Shown: piece after piece, positions 47,030-58,650 of the stretch | How positions within the stretch are numbered: the first letter of the stretch is position 1 | Layout of the letters: each line of letters opens with the position of its first letter | Assembly (NCBI RefSeq): GCF_001625215.2 | Contig: NC_030381.2 | Span: forward strand, 39,058,689-39,122,688 | DNA from: Daucus carota subsp. sativus | Lineage: Eukaryota; Streptophyta; Magnoliopsida; Apiales; Apiaceae | Reading direction: 5' to 3' | DNA length: 64,000 nucleotides | The notes under the pieces: model-generated | Seen by the model: the letters and a program-made list of their open reading frames with translations, nothing else | Told to the model about the DNA's origin: nothing | The model's database searches: none | Position numbers and translations under genes: made by a program

Positions 47030-47610
47030 TATTATCTGACAATTGTACAAACTGGTGCAGTTAGGTGAGATTAGATGGCATGGTCCAATATTATAAATGA
47101 CGCATTCATTTGGATTTAATAAACATGATCAACTATCCAGCCCGATCAATCTTTTGAAGCCCAATGATATAAATTCGTCCTTTGTTTTATTTTTGTATTA
47201 TTTTATACTTCTATTCTTGTTTTATGACAACGCACCGAACCAAACCGTATGTCGGTTAAGCTAATTTCGGTGAAGATTAAAGAGGCCATGTCTCAAATTA
47301 GTCCAGCCAAATATATAAAAAAATTAATATTCTAATAAATTCCTAGGGCTAGCGGCTCTTTCAAGAAATTCTTATTTCTACTCTTTTCGGAAGAGTAGTA
47401 TGTGTTTGCTGTTAACTTACACATCCATGGACATTCTCCCTCCTTGTACAACCGCGATCCGATCCCCGCTTCAAACACGGGACGGGGATCACGTCAAATT
47501 TCAAAACGTATCCTGAAATTAATTTCAAGACGTATCATGAATTTAATGATTTTTTGTGGAAAAAAAGAATTTGATGATTTCTTGTCTCCAAACTACCCGA
47601 GTTATATATA

Positions 47611-48654
47611 CGGGTTAATTATCAAACTCCTCACTGAACTCAACAAATGGTATTAACTTCATCACTGATATTCACGGGGTCTCAAGTGACTCATTAAACT
47701 CGCTTAATGGTATCAAACTCATTACCGTCGTTAAAAAAATAACAGAGATATAGACAGAATGACACATTGGCTGTTGGATTTGACATGTGGTAGGCCACGT
47801 AATTTTGAAATTTATATAAAAATAAAGTATGCAATTTTTTTATTAAATTAATTTTAAGATATAATTATCTGAAGAAATGCATGTAATAAATTTTAGGATA
47901 TAATTAACTAAACAACCAAGATTAACTTTTATGTTTTTTATTAGATTATAATTATTTTTGAATAATATTGAAATGTTTTCTCTTTTAATAAATTTTATGT
48001 ATGTGAATGTTATTGTTGGCAAAGAAATTTTTTATAAATTTTACGATAAAAGATCACTTCGAACTAGTAAACTATTATAGTAGTCCATTTGAGGTAAAAA
48101 TTAGACTATGTTTAGTTGGAAAAAAGTCAATTTCTTTTAAGATCATTAACTTCTTTTAAATTTTAAGAAAAAATTAGAGATAAAACAGAAAGAAATTCTT
48201 TTCGATTTTTAACACTTCTATTTCTTTTAGAGTTTCTTATACCAAATAAAAACATGAAAATAAATATATGTAAATTTATTAAAAGATAAAAAATTTCAAC
48301 ATTATTCAAAATTAATTATAATTTAATAAAAAACATTAAAGTTAATCTTGGATGTTTAGTTAATTATATCTTAAAATGTAGTTTCATGCATTTATCTAGA
48401 TAATTATATCTTAAAATTAATTTAATAAAAATTGCATACTTTATTTTCATATAAATTTCAAAATTACGTGGCCTGCCACGTGTCAAACACTATAGCCAAT
48501 GTGTCATTCCGTCTATACCTTCGTTACTTTTTTTAACGGCAGTGATGAGTTTGATACCATTAAGCGAGTTTAATGAGTCACTTGAGACCACGTGAAGATC
48601 AGTGATGAAGTTGATACCATTTGTTGAGTTAAGTGATGAGTTTGATAATTAACA

Positions 48655-48656
<2 letters not shown>
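47611..48656. mobile_element. Foldback-like element with about 370-bp inverted arms
   Basis: 1046 bp. The left arm (about 47611-47975) and right arm (about 48290-48656) are inverted copies, with shared blocks GTTAATTATCAAACTC, AATGGTATCAAACTCA, ATTTTGAAATTTATAT and AAGATATAATTATCT. The flanks are TTATATATA and ATATATATA, compatible with a 9-bp Mutator-type duplication but uninformative because of the (AT)n tract. No coding is seen in the short centre. Confidence 0.8.

Positions 48657-48735
<79 letters not shown>
48657..48735. repeat. Compound (TA)n(GA)n microsatellite
   Basis: Pure AT alternation to about 48702, then AG alternation to about 48735, directly abutting the foldback element. Confidence 0.95.
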
Positions 48736-48737
<2 letters not shown>

Positions 48738-51700
48738 TGAGTTGGAATCTGTGGGATATACTTTAAATTGGAGATATTGGAGTCCATAGTCTTTACCGTC
48801 CGATCGGTGAAAGATCCTGCGGCCCAGATTTAACAAAGACAAAGACAGTTTACTTTTAAAAAAAAACTGTGTAAACACACACGCTTGGAGAGAAGTTCTG
48901 TATATCCCTCATCCCGCATTCTACTCTCGAGCAAACTGAAGTACCGTTACGATTTGTGCAAGATTTACGGGAGAAAAAAAATCTTTTGTGCGAGACTTTT
49001 GAAATCAATTGACTTGAAGAGGAGGAGAATTGCGAAACACTATCAAGCTACTTTGGAGACGAGTGCAGGTTAGTATCGCCTTTTTGCTCCGGTTCTTCAA
49101 TTGATTTGCATGTCACACTAGTGAGTGATAAGTTAATGGAAATTGTGTTTTTAAGGCGTTTTGCTTGAACGCATGTCCTACAAATGTATTTTAGTTGATA
49201 AATCGATATGTCCTCTAGTATGGGCATCGTTAGTCAAGGGTACAATTAGGAAAAAATTGAATACATGGGAGACATTGATTGTTTTGGAGATTGCAAAAAA
49301 AATTATTGAAAATATTTAGTATTGGGTGTGTCCACGGTGACCAAATGTGCTGTTCTGGTTTGTGATTGAGTTCTGCAAACCTTAATAATGGGTGTGTGTG
49401 TCTCTGTAAAGATGTAGTTGGAAAAATAGGGTATATGATTTGAGAGTTATGCAGTGTAGTTTTTTGTAGTATAAGTTTGACGTTGTACTGCAGAACAAAA
49501 TGTTGAACTTTTTTATTAGGTGCAAGATTTGTGCCGAATAACAAAAATAGGTCTGAGGGTCTAATAATGTTTAGTTTTGTCCGTATGATTACTTTCATTC
49601 TATGTGTGAATGTGTTTGTAGGACGTTATAATTTGAAGAGGGGTGTTAATCGGGACGACGGTCAATAAATTTCTAGTGTTTCATCAAACTTTTAGTAGAG
49701 ACTAGGCAACTCCAATATTGATTATAGGTTGTTTGCCTGAAACGCACATAAAAGGTAGTGTACTTTCATATATTCTGAAGAGGAAATAATGAAAATAAAC
49801 ATACAGTGAATAAAGAAATCGGAAAAAATGTATATGATATTTGAAATTAAGCAATACTAGTAACATGTTGACTTAAAATTCAGATGTGCGGCACGACTTG
49901 TGGCTAGGTTGGCTCTAACATGTGAAATTAAGTTATATTAAGTGGTGAAAGAGATTAATTTTAGAACGTAAGACATGTTCAGTAGTAGCAAGTCTGCCTG
50001 ATAATATGAATCCCTTTTTCCTTCCTTAGGAGTACTAAGTATGTGCTGCATTTTTTTCGCATTATGCGGTTATCCGTAGTTCTTTTTTAAATCAAATCTT
50101 GATCCAGGACTTGTTTATTAGGATAAGCATTTAAGTGCAAAAGCATAACTTCTCGACACTCGGCGTATGATTATTCAACGTAATGCAGACTAGGTTGTGG
50201 AGTATATTTTCGATAGTATACTGCATGACATAACAATGACTGTTTGTGGTTGAAAGATTAGAGTCTATAAATGTTAGTTTTGCCCTTATCTTGTCTTCCC
50301 TATTATGTGCAGGTGTGTTTGTAGGACGACACGTAAAAGATTTATAGGTTAAGCATATTCAGTTAGTGATTTATAGGTTGTTTGATTGCAGCACATGTAA
50401 AAGGTTGTGTACTATCATATATTTTGAAAAGTAAATAATGAAAAGAGAATACATCATTGAGTTAGTCTATAATCGAAATTGGTACGCATCCCTCACTGTA
50501 CTTGCAATATAAATTTACCATAAACGCACGCATGTCAAAAGAAGTTGCAAATGTTAATGTTATTTTTCTTCCAGTTATAACTGCATCAGAGGTGTCCTCC
50601 ATCTGAAATAAGGCCATCTCGATTGCAGTTACGCCTAACCCGAGATAACCCGTGGAATTATAAATTTTGTTTGTTAGTGCGTGTTGTGTAAAGGAAATGT
50701 ATTTTCTTTTGCGTATGTACTGCAGTGATAAACGAAACATTGTTAAATGTTGTGCGCAGGACAAAGAAGAAGCAATAGACTAATCGAAAGCCTGTGGCTA
50801 TATAATTAGGCGAAGAAGCCTACTTTTGTAAATGTTGGCGATGATGTGGAAACCTGCAGCAATGTTGATAAAGTTGTATGAGAGAATACAACTCTTAGGA
50901 AAAAAGTGCGTGAAAAAGTGATTCATAAATATCCAGGTGAGGGGCCAACGCCAATGAACACCTTGGATATCCGTTCTGAATGGAGTGAAGCAAATTGAAT
51001 AACAAAGAGTCCGGTGATGATGATGATTAGTTTATGACTCCTAGAGAAGATTTCGACAGCACGAGGAGGAAAGTTGCAAAAACTTCTAAGATAAAGGGAC
51101 GATGGACTGTTTCGTTAGGGACAACACGCAACGGAATAAGGTTTAAGATGAAAACTAATGGTAAACAACGACTAGGCAACTATATTTTTTATAAACTTAA
51201 AATCCTGCAGATTACATTTTAGTATACTGTAAGGGAGTAATACTATTGCAGAACATAGTTGGACAAGAAACACCATTGTGAGCCACTGGTCACCAGGAAA
51301 GATGCGGTCACGCATCAATATTTTTAACCAAATTTCACATATGCAGTGCTAAAATCACACGAGGATACTTATTTCATATGCAACACAATACAAACACCGT
51401 GCCTCACATTCTGTGCACATCAATTTATTGGAAGACATCTTCATAACCTTTTATAATGTAACTGAAACAATGAATATAAATGCATAACTTACCTAAATCT
51501 CCATGATCAGACATTAAGTACTTCAGGAAGATTATATTAATGTTGATCTGGATCAAAGAAACAAGGTCGAAAAGAAATAAAATATAGTATGCAGAACATA
51601 TATTGCTTCGTGGACTCCTAAAAATGCTCAAATAGTTGTAACTACCGCATAATTGAAGCACGCTTGACCAACTGACCCAACTCAACGCGTCAGTTTGTGT

Positions 51701-51840
51701 TTATTAAAAAAAAACAATATTTCTTTTAAAACAAACAAATATAATACAAGCCTTTGGATCAACTAAAAATGGAGGGCCAGGATTAGGACTCCAAGACTCC
51801 AAAAAATTAGTGGACTCCAAATAACTTTCCTCGATATATA
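48736..51840. other. Decayed block, possibly an old transposon with captured sequence
   Basis: Near both edges, in opposite orientation, there are TTGGAGTCC motifs followed by related GGCCC and GATCC motifs (left about 48776-48830, right about 51750-51815), suggesting degraded inverted ends. Inside, 48885-49068 looks like a leader or exon followed by a GT donor. A stretch at 50760-51110 shows coding-like runs in two frames interrupted by TAG, TGA and TGA. No domain was recognised. Internal direct repeats are listed separately. Confidence 0.35.
49720..50452. repeat. Diverged direct repeat pair of about 85 bp
   Basis: 49720-49803 and 50368-50452 share GATTATAGGTTGTTTG, TAAAAGGTNGTGTACT and CATATATT...AAATAATGAAAA blocks in order. 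Both are preceded by GTGTTTGTAGGACG (about 49613 and 50318), so the duplicated unit may be larger. Confidence 0.65.
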
Positions 51841-52299
51841 TATATAAAATAAATATTATATTTATATATTATAATATATTAATTTAAATAATCCCTATCA
51901 TTTTATTATTTAAATATTTTCATATTATATTATTTAAACTTTACTATAAATAAATATTAATTTGAATTAATACTTACTGTAGAATGTTATATAAAAATAG
52001 AGAAATATCATATACAATGACTTGTTAATATAATTTTAATTAGAATTTATATAATTAAATATATTATAATATTTAATATATTATAATACTTATATCGCGT
52101 AGTTTATTATTTTATTATCCTCAGCACAACGCTAAAGTAGTGTTTGGGTTTTTTAATCTTTGTAAAATTTATAGTGTGTAGTGTTTTATTTTTTATATTC
52201 TAGCTAAACATTACAAGAAATTACAAGAAATAACGTTCTACGTTTATAACTTGACACTACGTAATATAATGTTAATAAATGATATTGAGAAACATTTTT

Positions 52300-52620
52300 T
52301 CAAAGATTCCTCACTTCTTTCTCTCATTCAAAACCGTGCATGAGACTTTCATCTCACACGGCTCCTAAGTGATCAAAAAAGAAAGAAGAACTCATCTTCT
52401 TTCTTTTTTGATTACCTTCCCTCGTGTATGTATAAGACCGAATCCATTCGATTTCTAAAAAAGATTACTAATCCTTAACTTTTCGAGGAATCCTTCATCA
52501 GTGGTTGTGAATGACTTGTTTTTCAATCTTTTCGGTCTTGGTTCCGTAGGAACAAATCAGAAAGATTGAGAAATAGAATCATCTGATTTGATTCGATGGC
52601 ATTAATATTTCTTTTGATAA
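52300..52620 (-). other. Plastid-derived insert (NUPT), group II intron fragment, probably ycf3 intron
   Basis: On the minus strand 52364-52332 reads as a group II intron domain V (GAGCCGTGTGAGATGAAAGT then CTCATGCACGGTT), followed by a GAATGAGAGAAAGAAGTGAGGAATC-like segment (quoted loosely) that I associate with the end of the plastid ycf3 (pafI) intron before its last exon. The similarity appears to stop at about 52300, near the intron-exon junction, and continues rightwards with plastid-like intron sequence to about 52620. It is nuclear, non-functional plastid DNA. The exact plastid intron is from recall and should be tested by alignment. Confidence 0.75.
52372..52412. repeat. Perfect 17-bp hairpin within the plastid-like insert
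   Basis: ATCAAAAAAGAAAGAAG and CTTCTTTCTTTTTTGAT flank a 7-base loop. Plastid introns often carry such stem-loops, and the perfect pairing fits a fairly recent transfer. Confidence 0.9.
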
Positions 52621-55024
52621 CTATGTCGAATCTAGATGGACTACATTTGCCTTAAATGAATTGCCTTAAATGAAATTAGTCAAAAAGTGATATGAGTGAG
52701 TGCTTCTTCATGGTTGACAGGAAACCTAAGATAACATAAGCTCTACAAATTTAAGCATTAATTAATCAATCCAAGAACCCCACCTAGAACGATTACAAAT
52801 GCAATTTCGCTGCTGCTAGTTACTGGAGTTTGTCAATTTGTCAAAGGTCCAGTTCAATCTGTTAGTGGGCCATCAAACGGTTGAAACTTTAAACTAATGA
52901 AATAATATGTTGGCAGGAATTGCTCTGATTCTAAAACATTTCGCATGCAATAATTATTCTAGCAAATTGCTACATTATTTTGTTTCTATTCCGAAATTCA
53001 TTATATTTTTCTATATTAGTATAACAAGCTAAAAAGTTAAATATTAATATATTACTTCATGAATTCAATATACATATTTGAAATCTTTCATGGTGCTCCC
53101 AATTTTTGGTTGGGTTTTTGGATGTGCTGTATAGGATTTGTTATATGAAGGAGTGATATTTATCCAAGACAAGTAGGTTTGGAAAATTAATTTCTTAAAA
53201 TTATGACAAAAAATCTAAAAAATGATCATTCCCAGGTTTTTGTAAAATGAATTGAAATTTCATAAGAGGAAATTTTCTTTACATCCTTTTTTTTCTTATC
53301 AAGGAACATGATTATGAAATAAAATTTTAAAACTTTGTGGTTTGTTTAACTTCAAACTGAAAAAGTAGTTAAAACATAAAACAATTTTTATAAAACATTT
53401 ATGGTATTTGATCATATATCTAAAAGCAGTTTGGAACTGATTTAAAAATCAGAAAATGTTTGTTTCTAAAAACATTGACGTGTTTGAAGATTACAAGATC
53501 TCACGATCCTCACTCCTATTCTGATTTTAAATATAGGTCGTTTGACTTTTCAGCACATACTTCTAAGTTTTTTGACTGCATAGTTAAAATTATTATTTTT
53601 GAAATTTTATTTTTTTAAATAAAAATATGTGATTAATATTTTAATTCAAAAAAAGAAAATTTTAAAAATAATGATTTTAACTATATGGTCAAAAGACTTA
53701 GAAATATGTGTCAAAAAGTCAAACCACCTGTATTTCAAAATCGAGCGAGTAAGAGATGAGTGAAGGCATGAACGTACATGAATAACCAAATGCGAAACGG
53801 TATGCACCCATGAACCCCCACCTAAAAAGTGCCGGCCTTCAAGTATTCAACTCCAAAGTTCCAAGCTCTATTAATTCCCACCAACTCCTCTAAAGCTTTT
53901 TCTTAAATGTTCCTCCTTGCCATCACATATTTATCACATACAACTCCAAAATTGTTTCCATCCTTTTCATTTAAATCAACTCTATTTAATGTGGTAGCAT
54001 GAAGACAAGACAAGTATGAAAAACAGCGAAAAAATATTTTCCTATAAACCGAAGGAGACAAAATGATGTTTTTAAAATTAGAAATCGAAATCAATCAATT
54101 AACCTATAGATTGAGGATTTACATAGGATTTATCACATATTTATTTAAATCCCATATTATAGTCAAATCTGAATCTGATCGACTTGGCTTTTTCTCCTGT
54201 CGCAGTGCCTCTAATTATATTTCTTTCTTTTTCTTTATCGTGGCTTGAAAGAAATACCCGATCAGTCCATTTTAATAGGTGAAATTTTTCGTAAGGATTG
54301 ATTGAGAATTAATGAACAACTTCTAATAAATTGAAATTTTTTAAAACACCGTTTCGAAAAATAAAGTTTGTGAGAAGCTAGTTATCTTTTGACATTTAAA
54401 ACTGATAAAAAAAATTTTTTTTGACATTTAAACATTTGAAAACGGGTACATGTGAGATTAATTGAAAATTGGAGTGACTGTGTAAAGTGATTCTGGGCGA
54501 GTGGCATATGGTTTGGTAACGGTGGGTCTAATTATTGGTAATCTGTTAAAATTCAATAAACGATAACACGCATTTTTTATAAAGTAGTAGAAAAATGTGA
54601 TGACATGATTGTATTTTGTATCTTGGTTCTCTAAATCGTGCCTTATACTTCACTTAATTTTACTATGAGTATTAAATATACCGTGGGTACTATGGGTACT
54701 ATGAGTATTAAATATACCGTGGGTACTGTTTAGTCGGTGTCGGAAGACATGCAAGTGCTCGGATTTTAGAACTACTGTATCAACAACGCATGGGGTTTAG
54801 TAGGTTTCAATTAAATTACTGGATTACCTTGTTTTATACTCTCTCCGTCCCCCTCAATTGTTTACATTGGAGGGGGATAAGGAGACCAATACAATGTACT
54901 CTATAAAAAAAGAGTAAAGTTAGATGAAAAATGGGTAAAATAGTGGACCTCATCAATATTTAATAATAAATTTGAGATAGTAGAGGAAAGTAGTGGGTGT
55001 AATAGTAGTTTTTATTGTTAGATA
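52621..55024. other. AT-rich intergenic region
   Basis: Contains a 37-bp-period direct repeat (TACTATGAGTATTAAATATA at 54661 and 54698) and a solo Stowaway-type end CTCTCTCCGTCCCC at about 54839. No gene is seen. Confidence 0.5.
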
Positions 55025-55342
55025 CTTCTTCCGTTTCATAATACATGTCCACTTTTGAATAAATTACGCATATTAAGAAAAACTAACTTTCTTAGAAAAC
55101 ATCAATTTATTATTATATTTATTGCATTGTCCAAGTATAATACTCCTATATGGTAGATATTTTTCTTCAAAAAAATAAATATATGGTAGATATTTGATCT
55201 AAGAAAATTTGATAAGATGTGGTATAAACCTCATCTTGGAAATATAAATATTGACTACATTTCATTGAACATGGAAATGGACAAGTAATTTGAAACACTT
55301 TTTTGTCTTCAATAGGGGACATGTAATATGAAACTGAGGGAG
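55025..55342. mobile_element. Stowaway-type MITE
   Basis: 318 bp, inverted ends CTTCTTCCGTTTCATAATAC and ATGTAATATGAAACTGAGG with G, flanked by TA on both sides (55023-55024, 55343-55344). AT-rich centre without coding. Confidence 0.8.
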
Positions 55343-56405
55343 TATGAGATAGTAGGGGAAGATAGTGGGTGTAATGATGGAAAAAAACTTACTATTTATA
55401 GTAATATAAAGAAATGAGAGGGACATCTCAAAATAGTAACGGTAAAAAAATGAGAGAGACATAGAGTATTTTAATAACGAAAAGAATTTATAAAATCTAA
55501 TATAGATTAATATTTTCTTACAAGTTACAACCATCAAGACCCGGTCTTGTAGATTAACAATTTGCTTATAACAATAATCAGGTCTTGAGAGGATACTGTA
55601 TTGTTCATAGCACGTCAAAGTGCATAGTACTCACTACTCAGTAGTGGAAGTTGCAAAAGTGGCAGAATCATAATTACATGATAACCCTCATCTGTGGAGT
55701 GCACGTCTAATGTGACATGTTACCAAACCTTTTTCTCTTTCGCTAATAAATTCCAAGATATATCCGCTTTCATTATTATGCTCAATTTTATTTTCACTTT
55801 CTTTTCTAAACACATTTGATTATTTTGAGTTTTTGACCTCGTATATCAGACGCGGGACGGATTTAAAAATTGGTGATAGTTAGATAAGAAAAGTTTAAGT
55901 ACGTAGATGGTGAAATTTAAAATCAGTTTAAATATTATATCAAAAAAGTGAGGTATAAAATCAAGTGAAGTAATTTCTTGAAAAAGATACCGGAAAGAAT
56001 CGAATTCTACTCTCGAATGTTAACTTTAGATAATTTATGGAGTGGGATCTCTTCTTCTTTTTAACCAAGCAATGTCTAAATCTATTTTCACTGATATCAT
56101 AATAGCCATTACGTCTTCTCTATTCATTAGGACAAAAATATCAAAGATAATTAGAACGGGATCGCTTTCGAAGGAACACGTAAGTTGCAATGATCTTAAC
56201 CTTAATAATTTATGGTAAATTGGTGATTATATACACTGTGATCTATTTGTTTTGCAGCAACTAATGTAAATCATGTTAAAAAAAAACGTTACAAATCTTA
56301 GAAACCTTTTCCAAATATAATAATCATTATTATTATCACCTGAAAAACAAAAACATACTATATATTATGAGATTGTCAACTTAATGACACTGTCAGTTTC
56401 TCAAG
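55343..56405. other. Intergenic region downstream of the 149-aa gene
   Basis: The part next to 56405 should include the 3' UTR of the minus-strand gene. Nothing else was recognised. Confidence 0.5.
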
Positions 56406-56855
56406 TTACCGTCGAAGAATTATCTCGGATCCAAACCGGGTTGCATCCCGTTGAACCAACTGATTCTGAGCCATCAAAATCGACTTGTACAACTCTACGA
56501 TCATTTTCTCATCATACTCCTTAATGGGTCGGGTCGCAAAGCACGCTTGGCCTCCGAACCCGGACCCGTACCCGCTCACTCCCACAGCCCTCGAGTTAGC
56601 AAACCGCATCATCATCCTAACGTACCCATCACGCAACCCGCTGAAAAACTTCTTCGGCGCCGCAAAAAAACACTTGATCTTTATTTTCCGGTTGATCTTC
56701 ACCTTCCAAAACCGTTTCCTCCGGGTCGACCCGCCGGAGCCCAGCTCCACCGCCGGAATATTCCGTCGCCGCCCGGAACCACTTATCCTCTCGTAACCCC
56801 GTCTTCTCCAATACCCTCTTAGCCCGTTGTACACTCTCGTCGAAACACCCTCCAT
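56406..56855 (-). CDS. Single-exon basic protein of unknown function, 149 aa
   Basis: An intact minus-strand ORF in a locally GC-rich stretch that contrasts with AT-rich flanks, as a selected exon would. The N-terminus is strongly basic (MEGVSTRVYNGLRGYWRRRG, then GSGRRR and RRKRFWKVKI). The middle has KKFFSGLRDGYVRMMMRFAN, and the C-terminal part has RPIKEYDEKMIVELYKSILM. This order recalls a small plant-specific, intronless family without assigned function. No signal peptide or clear membrane segment is seen; the basic clusters might serve nuclear targeting or membrane contact. The start is the first ATG and lies about 110 nt downstream of a TATA box. Open frames on the opposite strand here are shadows of this gene. 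Confidence 0.85.
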   Translation of the reverse strand: MEGVSTRVYNGLRGYWRRRGYERISGSGRRRNIPAVELGSGGSTRRKRFWKVKINRKIKIKCFFAAPKKFFSGLRDGYVRMMMRFANSRAVGVSGYGSGFGGQACFATRPIKEYDEKMIVELYKSILMAQNQLVQRDATRFGSEIILRR

Positions 56856-56958
56856 TCTCGAATAAATTTAAAAAAATAAATATTTCGATACTCTCTCACT
56901 TGAACTGCGATCGGTTACAACATTACTAGAGAGATGAAGAGTGAGGAAATCTCCGTGA

Positions 56959-56970
56959 CTATATTTATAG
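56959..56970 (-). promoter_or_regulatory. TATA box of the 149-aa gene
   Basis: CTATAAATATAG on the gene strand, about 104-115 nt before the start codon, a normal spacing for a plant leader of roughly 75-80 nt. Confidence 0.65.
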
Positions 56971-57726
56971 AAAAATAGAATTTAAAGATACTGTAGATAA
57001 ATATATAGAGATGAAGCCATAAATGAGAGAGGCTGGTTTTGGTTGTTCGGGTGATTGCAGTTCGTACCTAAATATAGATAGAAGAAGGTGAGTAGAATAT
57101 TATTTTCACGGGTGATGTATATTTATACTTCGTATTATCGATCATCAAATATTCAAATATTCATATGCATGTGCACGATCTTGATACAGGCAATCTTCAC
57201 CGTTTGATTTTATAATCGCTTGTAACGTGGATTACTCATCTTCCCTCCGCTCTCTTTTCCTGCTTTCGACGCGATTTATTACTTTTTTATGGTGACTTGC
57301 CAGGGTTCGTAATGTACTTTTCTTATATTTTGTAGAGTAAATAGGCGTGCGTTATATTTATTTAGATCACTATTCTCTTGGATTTGTTTTAATATTGTAG
57401 GTCAACATACTTGGGGGTTTTTAGTGCGTTCGAATATTAACAATTATTTTTTATTTAGATGAAAGATTATTATTTAAAATTTTATGCATATAAATAAATA
57501 ATATTATAATAAAATTAGAGTTCATAAAAGTCTGTCATCTAATTTAAATGATTATTAATCTGTCTTCATAACACATATTAAAAACTCCGAATTATATTCA
57601 ACAAAAGTTATTCAATTTTTTTTTAGCGATATGAAAATTTAAGACTACTATCACCGGACATTCTACGTGTGTAAGCTTAAATGGAATTTAACTAAAAATA
57701 CACGCAGAAATAAATGCAATGGTTTA

Positions 57727-57977
57727 CTCCCTCTGTCCCAGTCAATTGTATACGTTTCTTTTTCACTGCTCGACACGCTTTTTAAGACTCTTATAAAACA
57801 TAGTTCCACAACTTATTTTTAAGATTTTCTTTTTTTGTATAAAAATATAAATGTTATACTTTTATACAAAAAAAGAAAATCTTAAAAATAATTTACAGAA
57901 CTATACTATATTGAAGCATTAAAGTCCGTGCCGCGCCCCCGTCCCCCAATGTATACTATTGACTGGGACGGAGGGAG
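57727..57977. mobile_element. Stowaway-type MITE with a long perfect internal stem
   Basis: 251 bp, ends CTCCCTCTGTCCCAGTCAAT and ATTGACTGGGACGGAGGGAG, TA on both flanks. Inside, 57813-57844 and 57860-57891 are perfectly complementary over 32 bp with a 15-base loop. Confidence 0.93.
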
Positions 57978-58186
57978 TATTGGTTTTCTGTTGCCAGTGC
58001 CGCGGATGAGATTTAGTCCACAACAGTATTTTTAATTCTCTCATTTTTCTATGCTCAGTTGACTTCAATCCTGAATTTTAATTTCGTTTCCCACTATACT
58101 CTTAGCTGTAGTCAGGATCTTCAGGTGCATTAAATAAATTTGTAATATATATATATTTCAAATTTCAAATGAAAGAAAAAATGTTA

Positions 58187-58442
58187 CTCCCTCCGTCCCA
58201 TTTTAGTTGTCATATTTGGTTTTGTACCGGTCAAATTGACTAAAATTTGACTGAAATTTATTAATATTTTATTAATGGATAAAATTAAAGAAATATATCA
58301 TCGGAAATAACTTTTAATCTACTTTAAGATGTAATTTTCGGTTTTTTAAAATATTGAATGAATGATTCATAATCTTTGATTAAAATTTAGTCAATTTTAT
58401 CAACAAAAATAAAAATATGACAATTAAAATGAGACGAAAGAA
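58187..58442. mobile_element. Stowaway-type MITE
   Basis: 256 bp, left end CTCCCTCCGTCCCATTTTAG, right end AATTAAAATGAGACGAAAGA with A, TA on both flanks. The right end has several substitutions. Confidence 0.85.
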
Positions 58443-58650
58443 TAAAACTTTTGTAGAATAGACACTTGTCTCCTGTGTCTCCTCCTGCAGTCAAGAATTC
58501 ACAAGTAACTCTAGCGCGAGTTGGGTGGTTTTCAAGCATAAAAATCCAAGAAATACAAATTTAGAAAAAATGTAAAATTTTATGTTTGTTTACTGCTTCG
58601 CTAACAAATTGTTGTTTCAAAATGCTAAGTGCAGCTATAAACAGTAAAGA

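Larger units (their letters stand above)
57330..58560. repeat. Segmental tandem duplication, copy 1
   Basis: Shares ordered blocks with 58651-60115: GATCACTATTCTCTTG and TTTTAATATTGTAGGTCAAC (near 57365-57404), AATTCTCTCATTTTT, AGTTGACTTC and ATTTCGTT (near 58035-58090), and GAGTTGGG...GTTTTCAAGC (near 58520). It carries two Stowaway insertions absent from copy 2. Confidence 0.78.

Noticed and set aside
48570..48878. Minus-strand open frame rich in Ser-Leu and Tyr-Ile
   Set aside because: It is the translation of the (TA)n(GA)n microsatellite.
56451..56822. Plus-strand open frames over 56450-56820
   Set aside because: They are antisense shadows of the minus-strand 149-aa gene in a GC-rich exon.
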